Assembly (NCBI GenBank): GCA_965214125.1
Contig: CBDCBA010000002.1
Coordinates: 1-53,993, forward strand
Origin: CBDCBA01 sp965214125
GTDB taxonomy: Bacteria > Planctomycetota > Phycisphaerae > Tepidisphaerales > Tepidisphaeraceae
Direction: 5' to 3'
Length of the DNA: 53,993 nt
A program made the position numbers and the translations under genes. Under the pieces are notes generated by a model. That model was not told the DNA's origin. It did not search any database and saw only the letters and a program-made list of their open reading frames with translations. Shown piece after piece: positions 16,826 through 26,376 of the stretch. Within the stretch, counting starts at the first letter, position 1. Every line of letters begins with the position of its first letter.

Positions 16826-17134
16826 GTGCCTCTCAACTGCGACAAGATCACGGAACTACGCGAAGCTCGTGGTTTGACGATGGAGCAGGCCGCTGTTCGG
16901 GCGGGTTTTACTCATCGGCAGCGCTGGTATCGCGTTGAGAGTGGGAAGCAGGCTGACGTGAAGCTTTCGACGCTCGACCGGATTGCTCGTTCGCTCGGCT
17001 GCCAGCCTCGCGAGCTCGTGGCTGACCTTCCGGTCGACGGCGGCGAGGCCTCCGGCGACTCGATCTGGTCGGATGCGGAACGTGCAGCGTTCCGTGGCGA
17101 TCTGCCTGAGGATCTCCGCGGCGAGGCCGAATGA
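16826..17134 (+). CDS. XRE-family repressor of element 1
   Basis: 102 residues, starting MPLNCDKITELREARG. The Cro/C1-type HTH covers residues 7-62: LTMEQAAVRAGF, then a recognition helix TLDRIARSLGC at the end of the domain. The short C-terminal tail has no peptidase domain, so it would not self-cleave. It is transcribed away from the early operon and followed by a strong terminator. The element 2 repressor begins in the same way (MPVNCD), which supports this start. Confidence 0.85.
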   Translation: MPLNCDKITELREARGLTMEQAAVRAGFTHRQRWYRVESGKQADVKLSTLDRIARSLGCQPRELVADLPVDGGEASGDSIWSDAERAAFRGDLPEDLRGEAE

Positions 17135-17138
17135 ACAA

Positions 17139-17172
17139 CGCCCCGGCCTGTCTGGCCGGGGCGTTTCTGTTC
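17139..17172 (+). terminator. Terminator after the repressor gene
   Basis: A 10-bp stem CGCCCCGGCC / GGCCGGGGCG with a five-base loop, followed by TTTCTGTT. It starts five bases after the repressor stop. Confidence 0.85.
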
Positions 17173-17500
17173 ATGGCGAGCCGACCGCGCAGCAGGAATG
17201 CGTAGTGGGCGTATCCTGCTCGCGAACCCGTTGGTGTCGCGGTACTTGCCCATTTGCACCAAACCGCCCGTCCCGGCGTCCGACGTCGGGGCTCTTGCCC
17301 GGCCCGCCGCGTCCCGCAACTGGCCCTGCGGGACCGGCGGGCCTTCGCGCAGACGGTCGGCCACTCTCCATCGGGGGCGGGCGGAACGCGTAGCATGTTG
17401 GTGAACTTCCCGGCTGGGCGGCCGGTTTTGTTTTGGCCGCGTTGGCAAGGCGCGGCGAGGTCTTCGCGGCGGCTGGCCACCGTCGGGAAGGGCGGCCCCA
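17173..17500. other. About 330 bp without a convincing gene
   Basis: Open frames on both strands here look non-coding (Arg/Pro/Ser-rich shadow translations). A short GC hairpin followed by TTTTGTTTT lies near 17410-17440. Nothing else is seen. Confidence 0.5.
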
Positions 17501-18178
17501 TTGTCGCATCGAATCGCTCCCGTCGCCGCGCGTTCGCGGCCTCTACGTGCTCATGCCCCCGCTGGCGCGTCCGTCTACTGCGACGGCACGCTCTACTTCG
17601 GGCCCGACATCATCGGTCCGAACTCTGTCCCCGTGCGCCCGGCTCAGGCCCGCCGCAAGAAGAAGGAGCGTGACGTCGACCCGCCGCGTGCGCTGCGCTC
17701 ACGCACAGCGATCGATGCGCACTGGCCAGACGGCCCGCCGTCGGCGGGGTACGGCCGACGTCGATGTCTGAGCTCGCGGCGCGGGCGGGACGCGCAGTGC
17801 GGCCGCGCCTACCCGGGAATCTACTTCCGCGGGCGTGACGACGGGAGCGGCTGCATCTGCGAAGACTGCGTGAACGAGCTGCTGATCGGCTCGGACCGGT
17901 TTTGGCGATTTGGCACCGCTCGCGTCCGGACGTACGACCTGGCGACGCGCGAGCAGGACCTGCGCGACCGCAACGAGCGGTTCTGCCGCCGCCTCGTCCG
18001 AGCGATCGACCGGGCTTTGGCGCACGCCGACGATGGGCCTGATGACGAGGAAGATTTCTCAGTCGATCCGTACAACGTGCACCCGCTTGCTGGCAGCGAC
18101 GCGCGCTTGAGCGTTCAGGAAGCACTCGAACTTCGGACCGTGGCTCCTCCGGCTTGGGGCCCGAATCTCCTCGAGTAG
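17501..18178 (+). CDS. Hypothetical cargo protein
   Basis: Up to 225 residues; the true start is uncertain and may lie near VYCDGTLYFGPDIIG (about 17570). Later parts look like real protein: CGRAYPGIYFRGRDDG, then CICEDCVNELL, with a pair of cysteines that could bind metal, and a charged helix REQDLRDRNERFCRRL. It is encoded rightward between the repressor and the integrase, a region that holds cargo genes in both elements. Function unknown. Confidence 0.5.
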   Translation: MSHRIAPVAARSRPLRAHAPAGASVYCDGTLYFGPDIIGPNSVPVRPAQARRKKKERDVDPPRALRSRTAIDAHWPDGPPSAGYGRRRCLSSRRGRDAQCGRAYPGIYFRGRDDGSGCICEDCVNELLIGSDRFWRFGTARVRTYDLATREQDLRDRNERFCRRLVRAIDRALAHADDGPDDEEDFSVDPYNVHPLAGSDARLSVQEALELRTVAPPAWGPNLLE

Positions 18179-18189
18179 CGCTTCAACCC

Positions 18190-18756
18190 TCAGAGCGTGG
18201 CCTCCTGGGCGGGCGTTGCGGAGGCTGCGTCGTCAGGTGCCAGTACGTCGCGGCGGAAGATCGCCCGCAGGATAGACCACGCGATGCCGATGACGAACAG
18301 CACGATGCCCGCGGCCACCCACCCGGCCGGCGGGACGTGCCACTCCGCCCCGTCGAGCGTTGCTCCAACGCTGATGATCACGCCACCCGCGGCAGTCAAG
18401 CCGCCGGCGGCCAGGTTCTGGGCGCGGTCGCGCCAGTTCTCATCAGCGATCGACCGGCGGAGCGCCGCCAGGCGAGCATTGAGCACGGCGTGCTTTGGTC
18501 GCAGGCCGTCGAGCTCGTCTTGCAGCTCCTGGCAGCGCGTCGCTGCCTCCTGGTTCTGGCGCTCGAGCTGCTGGACGAGCATCACGTGCTCCCGGTCCCG
18601 CTTCTGGGTGGGAGTCGCGTCGAAGAAGGCCTTCTCGTCGGTGACGTGCGAGTCGGCGGCGCCCCGCGTTTCCGGAACGCGTGGGATGGCACCGGTGGGG
18701 CGCGGCTTGGCCCGCTCGCCGGCGGGCTTCTGTTGAGGGTTGGGCTCGTCGCTCAC
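18190..18756 (-). CDS. Coiled-coil membrane protein, candidate toxin of a Panacea pair
   Basis: 188 residues from a GTG at 18756. A Pro-rich start is followed by a charged coiled coil (residues about 45-95, VMLVQQLERQNQEAATR and LNARLAALRRSIA). Two membrane segments follow: LAAGGLTAAGGVIISVGATL and AAGIVLFVIGIAWSILRAIF. The gene lies eight bases after the Panacea-domain gene on the same strand. Panacea antitoxins are known to pair with varied toxins, some acting on membranes, so toxin is a reasonable guess, not shown. Confidence 0.6.
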   Translation of the reverse strand: MSDEPNPQQKPAGERAKPRPTGAIPRVPETRGAADSHVTDEKAFFDATPTQKRDREHVMLVQQLERQNQEAATRCQELQDELDGLRPKHAVLNARLAALRRSIADENWRDRAQNLAAGGLTAAGGVIISVGATLDGAEWHVPPAGWVAAGIVLFVIGIAWSILRAIFRRDVLAPDDAASATPAQEATL

Positions 18757-18764
18757 GCTGGCAT

Positions 18765-19313
18765 CTACGCGGTCGCGGCGACTGGCGGGCCCGCGTCGGC
18801 ACGGAGTTCCTCGAACGCCTGGCGGATCAGCTCGTCGGGGATGTCGGTGCCGCGGCGGGGCTCGCCCCGGAAGTGGCGGTAGACGGTGTCCCACGGCGTT
18901 CCCGGCTCGTGCGTCATGCGCGAGAGCTGGCCGGCCGTGAGGTGGCCATAACGGTCCCACACCGTATCGAGCAGTTCCTGCGTCCAGCCGGATGGATCCT
19001 CGACGGCCCGCTCGACCTCGACCAGCTCGCCATCGACGATGTCGAGCTCGCGGCCGGGCTCAAGGATCGGTTCGCCGCCGTAGTCGCGGAAGGTCTCATA
19101 CACGCTGCGGATCACCGGGCCGAACTCCCAGGCCTCGATCGGCTCGGGGAAGAGGGCCTCGCCGTCGGTCAGCGCGAGGTGCCAGCCGTGGGCGAAGTAG
19201 AGCAGTTTCTGCACCTTCATCGGCGTCACGTCGTGCGGCCGACCGCCAGCAGCGGCCGCGTTGGCGCGGCCGATGAAGTAGTTGGCGACGGCTTCGGCGG
19301 AACGCTGCTCCAT
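18765..19313 (-). CDS. Panacea (DUF4065/SocA-like) antitoxin-type protein
   Basis: 182 residues. The family hallmark is plain: MKVQKLLYFAHGWHLALT, EPIEAWEFGPVIRSVYE, and later LLDTVWDRYGHLTAGQLSRMTH and TPWD. Panacea-domain proteins neutralise a range of partner toxins, and SocA acts as an adaptor for proteolysis. It sits between the integrase and the repressor and precedes a membrane protein gene by eight bases. Confidence 0.85.
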   Translation of the reverse strand: MEQRSAEAVANYFIGRANAAAAGGRPHDVTPMKVQKLLYFAHGWHLALTDGEALFPEPIEAWEFGPVIRSVYETFRDYGGEPILEPGRELDIVDGELVEVERAVEDPSGWTQELLDTVWDRYGHLTAGQLSRMTHEPGTPWDTVYRHFRGEPRRGTDIPDELIRQAFEELRADAGPPVAATA

Positions 19314-19400
19314 GACGCGCGGCCCCAGGCCTGGGGCAATCCCATTCTAGCATGCGCGGTTAGCGCATGTGATGCGCAAGCATGCGCATTTGTGCATCGG

Positions 19401-20759
19401 CTATGTCACTGCCGTTGCCTGGGCGTTCGCTTGCTGTCGCGCCAGCTCCTCCGGCGACGGCACGTGACGCCATGGGTCCGGGTACAGCTCGCCCAGCATC
19501 GCCCGGTGCGTCGCGTCGAGGTGCGGGGCGAGCTGGGCGGGCGACAGCCGAACGTAGTGGCGCTGGGTCACGTCGCCGCTCTTGCGGGCTCTGTGGTTCA
19601 CGAGCGCCTTCAGCACCGGGCCCGGCATGATCGGCGCTGCGTTGCTGATGAACGTGCGGCGCAGGTCGTGGACGCTGTGAGCGATTTCGGCCTCCTTCTC
19701 GATCGCTTCGAGCGTGCCCGTCACGCTCTCGACGTGCCCAGACGCGCTGGCACGCTGGTGGCGGCTGGGGAACACCCACGGCGACCGGCGGCGCTCCCGC
19801 CGCCGCCTGGCCAGCACGGCGGCGACGGCCGGCGTCACGGGCAGCTTCAGCGTGGCCCGGTTCTTCGTCTCGGCGACCGTAATCGTCGGCGGCGGGGTGA
19901 CCGCGGCGGGATCCTCGACGAGATGCTCGAACAGCTCGGCCGCCGGCGTGGTGCCGTCGCTGGAGTCCACGTCGGCCCACCGCAGCCGCGCCGCCTCGTT
20001 GCGCCGCACGCCCGTCAGCAGGACGAACAGCATGTAGTCGCCGGCGACCCGGCGGCTTTCAACGATGCCCCGGCTCATGGCCGCGACGGCGAGCATCCAG
20101 CCTCGCATCTTCTCGGCCGGGATGATCGTGTCGCGCTCCCCGCTCTCGTACCAGCGGCCGCGAAGGGCCTCGCACGGGTTGCGCTCGAGGCGGTCCAGGC
20201 TGACGGCCAGGTTGAAGACGGCCCGGGCGACCCGCATGGTCGCGTTGGCCACGCTCTCGGACCGCCTGCGGGCGATCGCGCCGTAGGCGTCGCGGACGGC
20301 GGCCTTGTCCAGCTCGCCAATCGGCCGCCCCTTCCAGTCGTTGAGGTTCTGGTCGACGAGCCGCTCGTACTCGTCGTTCGTCCGCTGCTTGCGCCTGCCG
20401 TCGGTCAGGTAGGCGGCGAGCGCGTCGGCGAACGTGTGGCCGGCGGCCCGGTCGGCGCGGCGGCGCTCGCGGGCGTCGGCGACCGGATCGGCACCGCCTG
20501 CGACGTCAGCGGCCCGCTGCTGGGCGAGGCGACGGGCGGCTTCGACAGTCAGCCCCGGCCACGCCCCCAGGCGGATCCGCTGCGGGCGGCCGTGCACGCG
20601 CATCACGAGGTAGAACGTGCGGGCGTCCTTGCTCGTCACTTCCACCTTCAGCGGCCCAGCCGTGTCGTGGTACAACACGCGGCCGGTGGCCGGGATCGGC
20701 AGCTCGCGCACGCGGCGCTCGGTGAAGTTCACCCGTCGATCGTCGGCGGTCTTTTTCAT
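19401..20759 (-). CDS. Tyrosine recombinase (integrase) of element 1
   Basis: 452 residues from the ATG at 20759 (MKKTADD). An N-terminal DUF4102-like arm-binding part is followed by a core-binding domain and the catalytic domain with GVRRNEAARLRW (Arg), HDLRRTFIS (His and Arg) and QRHYVRLS (Tyr). It lies next to a 53-bp tRNA-Tyr 3'-end copy at 20926-20978, so this tRNA gene is its likely target. Confidence 0.93.
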   Translation of the reverse strand: MKKTADDRRVNFTERRVRELPIPATGRVLYHDTAGPLKVEVTSKDARTFYLVMRVHGRPQRIRLGAWPGLTVEAARRLAQQRAADVAGGADPVADARERRRADRAAGHTFADALAAYLTDGRRKQRTNDEYERLVDQNLNDWKGRPIGELDKAAVRDAYGAIARRRSESVANATMRVARAVFNLAVSLDRLERNPCEALRGRWYESGERDTIIPAEKMRGWMLAVAAMSRGIVESRRVAGDYMLFVLLTGVRRNEAARLRWADVDSSDGTTPAAELFEHLVEDPAAVTPPPTITVAETKNRATLKLPVTPAVAAVLARRRRERRRSPWVFPSRHQRASASGHVESVTGTLEAIEKEAEIAHSVHDLRRTFISNAAPIMPGPVLKALVNHRARKSGDVTQRHYVRLSPAQLAPHLDATHRAMLGELYPDPWRHVPSPEELARQQANAQATAVT

Positions 20760-20925
20760 CGGCCCGAATCGTACCGGCGCAACGCGGGCGCAACGGCGGG
20801 CGTCAACAACGGGCACATAAGCACGCCTCGGCGGACACGCAGGAAGCTACCGGAAAGTCGCAAAACTCTTTGAGAACCGACCAAAAGGCACGCCGGCGAC
20901 ATACCGGGCTACAAGGCCTGTCGCG

Positions 20926-20978
20926 GACTGTAAATCAGATGGCTACGCCTTCGGGGGTTCGAATCCCTCCGCTCCCAT
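20926..20978 (+). other. Attachment site: partial tRNA-Tyr 3' end
   Basis: The 53 bp run from the anticodon stem through the anticodon loop CTGTAAA (GTA, Tyr), the variable arm, the TPsiC arm GGTTCGAATCC, to the acceptor 3' side CCGCTCCCA. No matching 5' half precedes it, so it is not a working tRNA gene. An identical copy lies at 39597-39649. Typical product of integration at a tRNA 3' end. Confidence 0.9.
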
Positions 20979-21003
20979 AAGAATCGAGCCCGTAAGGGTT
21001 TAG

Positions 21004-21039
21004 ACGACGAGGCCCCGCACCACAGCGGGGCGTCGTCGT
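21004..21039. terminator. Hairpin at the left edge of element 2
   Basis: The arms CCCCGC/GCGGGG are flanked by complementary ACGACG and CGTCGT, giving a long stem. It lies between the attachment site and the last leftward gene of element 2 at 21163 and could end the late transcript. The space from 20979 to 21162 holds nothing else that I can support. Confidence 0.5.
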
Positions 21040-21162
21040 TGCCCCTTATGGGCATCGTGAGACGCTGGTGAGACGGGAGGAACGTTTGGGCAAGCAAAGA
21101 CTCCCCCGGCATCGCTGCCGGGGCTGCGTCGAACGCGGGGCTGCGGTGGAATCTTCATTGGC

Positions 21163-21651
21163 TCAGTCGCGGCGGTAGCCACCCCAGGCGACCACTTCGA
21201 GAACGAACCGCTCTGGGTCGCCGGCTAGACGATTTATCTCGTCGCTAGATGTCGTGAACGTTGGCGCCGGGCGCTTGTCCCGCCGATCGAAGAACGGATC
21301 GTCCGCCGGCGCGAGCGCCTGCCGCATCGCCTCGACCGCGCCGCCGCCGTTGAACGCGACCCGTGGGACGGTCGGCATTGCCACGGGCGACGCGACGACG
21401 CGGACGGCGTCGACCAGGCCGCCGGTGTTGAAGTTGGCCAGCAGTTCCCGCAGTCGCTCGGCGGCGGCCGGGCCGGCGCGGTTGAGCTTGTCGAGCAGCC
21501 CCACGCCCAAGGCGTCCACCGCCCGGCGCCGCACGACGTACTCGACCCTCGGCGGGATCGCCGGCACCGTGTCCACGTCCGGGCCGCGACCGAGGATCAG
21601 GCCGCCGGTGTCGAAGGCAGCAAGGCAGGGCGTGGGCGATGCCACGGGCAT
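21163..21651 (-). CDS. Element 2 tail-region protein, unknown
   Basis: 162 residues from the ATG at 21651. It contains twice a FDTGGLI/FNTGGLV-type motif and a later FNGGGAV, a repeated Gly-rich turn also found in C-terminal parts of tail proteins. No family is recognised. It is the last gene of the leftward operon. Confidence 0.5.
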   Translation of the reverse strand: MPVASPTPCLAAFDTGGLILGRGPDVDTVPAIPPRVEYVVRRRAVDALGVGLLDKLNRAGPAAAERLRELLANFNTGGLVDAVRVVASPVAMPTVPRVAFNGGGAVEAMRQALAPADDPFFDRRDKRPAPTFTTSSDEINRLAGDPERFVLEVVAWGGYRRD

Positions 21652-21785
21652 GATGCTGACCTGGATCGAACGCCCCACAACATGCTCTCGCCCGTGGGCC
21701 ACATGCACAGCCCGTCGCCCGGACTCCCGATAAGCCGAGGACGCCGCCCGCTCGCACCCTCGCCGCGGGCACAAGCGATGCACCG

Positions 21786-22823
21786 CTAGACAAGGTTGCC
21801 TCCGAACTGCCCGCCCGTGCCGCCGCCGACCGTCAGGCCGATCGTCCCGGAGTTGTTGGAGAGGTTCAGGCCGGCGAAATCGGCCGGCCCCCGCGTCAGG
21901 TCGTACAGGAGCCAGACCGCATCTTCCGTTTCGTCGATCGGCGCGACGGGATCGCTCGGCTGATTCGTTCCGCCCGTTGGGCCGACCTGGTACCTGGCGT
22001 TGAGGGGGCGGCCGAAGCCGTCGAGCAGCACCGGCTCCGTCGCCTGCTCGCCTTGGTTCGGGCCTGTTGCGTAGTAGATCGGCGCCGCGTCGTCGCCGCT
22101 GACAAGGCCCACGATGCCCTTGTCGAGCACCCGCTGGTGGAACCCGTGATACGTGCCGCTGCTCGCCTCGATGTACGGCCGGACGACGAAGTCGTAGGTG
22201 ACGCGCACCGATGGGTCGCTCAGGCGGTAGTCGGTCGAGGGCTTGACGCTGCGGATCAGCACGGTGCCGGCGGGCATGTAGCCCCAGGGCATCCGCGTTG
22301 CCGCGGAGTTCCACTTGTTGAAGTAGTTCAGGAAGAAGAACGCATCGAACTCGCTTTCGGATCGCGCGCACCGGAACGACAGCGAGTGCTCGGGCATCGT
22401 CAGGGGCGGGTCGAACGGCGCCTGGGCACTGTTGACGATGGGCTTGCCGGTGCCGTCTTGCTCGACGTCCTCTGATGAGAGTTCGTACTCCGGCAGGAGT
22501 TCCCATTCGTTCGCTTCTTCAATGCTGGCGTCGCCGCCCGGCCGCGTGTAGTTGACGACCACCTCGCGCAACGACAGCGGCCCGCCCACGCTGTAGGGGC
22601 CGGCCCGGTCGATCTTCAGCTTCCGGTCCTGCCGAAAGGCGTCGCCGGGCTTCACGTCCGGCACCAATCGCCGCAGCGCATTGATTGCCGCAGCGTCGCC
22701 GCTGGCTGGGTCAGCGCCGGCGGGGACCCCGCTCACCTGAAAGGTGCGAGTCGCCGAATTGCCGTAGGTCCACCGGCGGGCGGACCACTTCTCCGTGACC
22801 TTGTAGACTTCATCCTGCCACAT
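21786..22823 (-). CDS. Element 2 tail-region protein, unknown (345 aa)
   Basis: 345 residues from an ATG at 22823. Beta-rich with KWSARRWTYG near the start, aromatic YFNKWNSAATRMPWGYMPAG and a Gly/Asn-rich C-terminus, NLSNNSGTIGLTVGGG. It follows the tape measure gene, where distal tail proteins are encoded in siphophages. Calling it a distal tail protein is inference from position. Confidence 0.5.
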   Translation of the reverse strand: MWQDEVYKVTEKWSARRWTYGNSATRTFQVSGVPAGADPASGDAAAINALRRLVPDVKPGDAFRQDRKLKIDRAGPYSVGGPLSLREVVVNYTRPGGDASIEEANEWELLPEYELSSEDVEQDGTGKPIVNSAQAPFDPPLTMPEHSLSFRCARSESEFDAFFFLNYFNKWNSAATRMPWGYMPAGTVLIRSVKPSTDYRLSDPSVRVTYDFVVRPYIEASSGTYHGFHQRVLDKGIVGLVSGDDAAPIYYATGPNQGEQATEPVLLDGFGRPLNARYQVGPTGGTNQPSDPVAPIDETEDAVWLLYDLTRGPADFAGLNLSNNSGTIGLTVGGGTGGQFGGNLV

Positions 22824-23157
22824 ACTGGTTCAATTCCTAAAATGCAGGAACGGCGGCGACTTTGAGCTGCATGCCCGGCAGCAAGTCGTTGAGGTTTTGG
22901 AGCAGCCCGCGCATTTCCTTGAGCGTGTCGGCCGTCCGCTTGGTGTTGTCAGCCGTCTGCCGCTCCGGCCGCTCGCGGCCCTGAAGCTCGCGGTATGACT
23001 CAATGAGCCCGCTGCGGCGGGAGGACACAACCGGCGCCGCCAACGGGTCGGACTCGCGGGCGGTGGCGGCAAGGCCGCCGCTGCCGTCGCCGGGCGTGTT
23101 GAAGTCGGTCGCCCACGGCCGAAATCCAAGCTGATCCTGCGGGGCGTTCTTGCCTAG

Positions 23158-24012
23158 GGAGCGCGGACATTCAGGTCAGGTGGTGATGCCCGCGGCGAGC
23201 CAGACGAAGGCGAGGTAGTTGGCCGCTTTCTTCTCGTACCGCGTGGCGACGCGTCGGCAGGCCTTGATGCGGCCGAAGAACCGCTCGATCATGTTCCGCC
23301 GCCTGTACCGCACCGGGTCGTGGGTCCGGCCGGTGTTGCGGCCGCGGTGAGGCTTGATGCAGCCCCGGCCGCCGGCCTGCTCGATCAACCCGTGGTTCTC
23401 GAGGCTGTCGTAGGCGGCGTCGGCGACGACGTGGCGTGGCCGCAGGCCGTCGATCAACGCCGGGAGCATCGGGCAGTCGCCGTCGTTGCCGGGCGTGAGG
23501 ATCAGTCGCCGCGGGCGGCCCCGGCCGTCGGTGGCGGCGTGGAGCTTGCTGCTGAGCCCGCCGCGGCTGCGCCCCAGGCACCGTCGCCGGTCGGCGGCGT
23601 CTTTTTTTCGTCGGCGAGCCGCCGGCCGGTCGAGGCGGTCGGGTGGGCCTTGATGCTCGTGCTGTCGATCTGGAGCTCTTCGGCTGCCCCGCCGGCCAAG
23701 TCCTGTCCCAACGCCTGTCCGACCCGCTCCCACACGCCCGAAGCGGCCCAGCGGTCGTACCGCTTCCAGACCGTGTTGGGCTTGCCCAACCGCGGCGGCA
23801 GGTCGGCCCAGGCGGCACCGGTCTTGAGCACCCAGAGGCAGGCATCGACGAAGGTGCGGTTGTCGGCCGCGGTGCGGCCGGGGTCGGTGGCCTTGCCCGG
23901 CAGCAGGTGCTCGATCCGCGCCCACTGTGCGTCGGTCAGCTCGTGGCGTCGTCTCATCTCGTCATGCTGCCGCCACGGCCCAAATCGCGCTACGCCTGAA
24001 TGTCCGCGCTCC
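23158..24012 (-). mobile_element. IS5-family element, IS427-like, copy 1
   Basis: 855 bp with 18-bp terminal inverted repeats beginning GGAGCGCGGACATTCAGG, flanked on both sides by CTAG. It is the same length as, and seems identical to, copy 2 at 40670-41524, in opposite orientation. Inserted in the element 2 tape measure gene. Confidence 0.9.
23176..23957 (-). CDS. IS transposase, two frames joined by -1 frameshift
   Basis: The first frame (start 23957, MRRRHELTDAQWARIEH) carries the N-terminal part and the first catalytic Asp in QIDSTSIKAHP. At 23602-23608 there are seven A on the coding strand in the phase A AAA AAG, a classic slippery heptamer. After a -1 slip the second frame gives GGLSSKLHAATDG, VVADAAYDS (second Asp) and ERFFGRIKACRR (Glu region). 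The fused product of about 260 residues is a DDE transposase. Confidence 0.88.
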
Positions 24013-25619
24013 CTAGGTCGCCACTGCCTGTCGGGGCGATCAGGCCGAGCGACTTGTCGCGCTCGTAGGCCCGGCGGTGGAGGAAGTCGTCGAACGTTTC
24101 ACCCGCCTGCTTATTCAGAATGTCCCGCGTCATCGCCATCTCTTCGGCGTACCCCTTATTATCGCCGCCGAGAAAGCCCAAAAGATCGGACCCCAGCCAG
24201 TCCGATACGGTGTCTTTGCCGCCGGCGTAAGCGACCTGGGCATCCATCCACTTCGCGCCGGGCGTGCTGTAAGCCTGCTCGTATTTCCACTTCCACCAGA
24301 GCGTGTCCCGCTCCTCCTCGGTGAATCCGTACTGACCTTTGGGTATGTCGCCGATCGGTGTAGCGGCCCCCATGATCTCCGCGAGCTTTTCGACGCCGCC
24401 GGTGTATTCCCGTGTTAGTTCCGCCATGAGGCCGACCGACTTCTTCAACGGACCGTCGGCGAGGTCGTACAACGCGATGCCCAGGCCCTCGGTCGCCGCG
24501 CGAAGCTCACGAACCGCGCCACCCATGCCCGACTCCAGTACGTCGGCCAGCCGCTTGCTCTCGCCACGGGAGTTGCGCAGCGTGTCCTCCATCTCCCGCA
24601 ACTCGTCGCCGCCGGCTTGCACCAGCGCGAGGATCGCCCGCATCTGCTCCATCTCGAAACCCGCGCCTCGCAGCACGCTGCCGCGCTGCGTGCCGGTCAT
24701 GCCGGCGGTTGCGTTGTTGATCCGGTCGACAACGTCGGCCAGCCCGCGAAGGTTTCCGCTCTCATCCACCACGTCAACGCCGATTTCCAGCAGGTTCTTT
24801 TGCTTTGTCGGGTCCAGCATCGTGGCGATGACGCCCCGCAGCGCCGTGCCGCCCTCGCTGCCCTTGATGTTCCGCTCCGCCAGCACGGCGACCGCAGCGG
24901 ATGCTTGCTCGATGTCGTAGCCGGCCGTTGACGCGAGCGACGCAGCGTGCTCCATCGCCTCGCCGATCTGCACGACCGTTGTGCGGCTGTTGCTCGCGGC
25001 CGATGCCATCACATCGGCAACGCGCGTCGTCTCCGCGACCTCCATGCGGAACGCCCGCACCTGGCCAGCGGCGATGTCGGCGGCACTGCCGATGTCCAAC
25101 TGGCCAGCGGCGGCCAAGTTCAAGATGCCGGGAATGCTGCCGCCGATTTCGCCCGCGTCGAAGCCGGAGCGGGCCAACTCCGCCATCGCGCCACCCACCT
25201 CGCCGGCGCTGAAACGCGTAGTGCGGCCAAGATCAAGCGCCTGCTCCTGTAGTTTCGACAGCCCGATGTCGGTGATGCCACTGCTGAACGCCTTGACCTC
25301 GAGCATTGCGTCCTCGAAGCCGAGGCCGCTGGTAAAGATGCCGCGAACAGCCGCCGCAGCCGTTGCCGCAGCTCCCAACCCAACCACCGCCGGGCCCATC
25401 GTTCGCGCAAGCGCGCCGATGCCCAGGGCAGTTCCGCCCATGCCAAGCCCGCCCGCCGCCCGCCCGCCGCGTCCCGTGCTCCCCATGCCCGACGCGCCGC
25501 GAATCTGTCGGTTGAAGGCGTCGGCATGTCGGCGGGCAGAGTTGAAGCCGCCTGCCGTCTGGTCGACGGCACCGATGCGAATGACGAGGTTCTGCGTGGG
25601 GTTGGCCAAGGGGCAGGGT

Positions 25620-26376
25620 CTATAGATCAGGGACGCTCATGGCGTCGATTTGACTTCGCGCGAAGTCGAGCAGTGCCACGTCGCGAGCAGTTTGGTCCCG
25701 CCAGCCACCGGCGCGCGGCAGGAATCCGTCGCGGGCGAATCGTGCCATTCGTAGAGCATCGCGGGTGCGACTGGTCAACATCTGCTGAGGGCACGCCTTG
25801 AGCGTCAGTCGACCAGTGCCGTCGCAGGCATCGCAGCCGAGCCGTGCGTCCCCGCCACCGCACGCGAGGCAGTCGAAGTCTTCGAGGGTCACGGTGTTGC
25901 CGGGGCCGGGCTTGTCGACGCATCGGCCGTGTTGGCACTTGTCGCAGAGCTTGCCGGCTGCGATTCCGCAGCCGATCGCGAGTTTCCCGTTGCTCGCGAT
26001 CAGGTGCGACCGCCTCCATGATCCCCCGAACCATCTCGCCCGCGTGGGCTGCGCGCAACATGCGGGGCAGGACATGGGCGGCCCGCTCGGCGTCCGCAGG
26101 GGGCGGAAGGTCCACCACGCCGGTGCCGCCAACGCCGAGCATTGCCTTGAAGTCGTCGCGGTCAGTTGTGACGTGCGACCACGACACGAGCAGCTCGGCG
26201 AGCAGGTCAAAGACGCCGCGCATCGACATGCTGCCCCCAGCATCCTCGGCCTCGCCGAGCCGCATCACCCAATCGGCGGTCGGCTCACGGAAGTGGAATG
26301 TCGGCGGATTCGGGACGTCGGCATCCTCCGCCAGCACAACGGCGACGGCATGGGCAGTTTGAAACGAGCGTGGCAT
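25620..26376 (-). CDS. Tail chaperone of element 2, two frames (gpG/gpGT-like)
   Basis: The first frame starts at 26376 (MPRSFQTAHAVAVVLAED) and is convincing for about 120 residues (TADWVMRLGEAEDAGG, GVFDLLAELLVSWS). The second frame, shifted by +1 (or -2), is convincing from about 26010 to 25620: a zinc-ribbon-like part CDKCQHGRC, CLACGGG, CDACDGTG and then GFLPRAGGWRDQTARDVALLD. Slippery candidates are GGGGG at 26023-26027 and GGGAAAC at 25982-25988. It precedes the tape measure gene by 10 bp, the chaperone position. Mutation is an alternative to programmed shifting. Confidence 0.6.

Larger units (their letters stand above)
22837..25609 (-). pseudogene. Tape measure gene of element 2, split by an IS
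   Basis: The N-terminal part (25609 down to 24013, about 530 residues) has the PhageMin_tail pattern: GFNSARRHADAFNR, FEDAMLEVKAFSSG, TTRFSAGEVGGAMAELARSG, YDIEQASAAVAVLAE. An 855-bp IS follows at 23158-24012. The C-terminal part (23157 to 22837) resumes with DQLGFRPWATDF and ends KVAAVPAF. Removing the IS and one CTAG joins GSGDL to GKNAPQ in frame, so the gene was intact before insertion. It lacks other lesions. Confidence 0.85.

Noticed and set aside
20926..20978. Functional tRNA-Tyr gene
   Set aside because: No 5' half with a matching acceptor strand or D arm is present; the same is true at 39597-39649.
20909..21112. Leftward frame ending in an RRDSNPRRRSHLIYS-type sequence
   Set aside because: This is the well-known false translation of a tRNA 3' end; here it is the attachment site.
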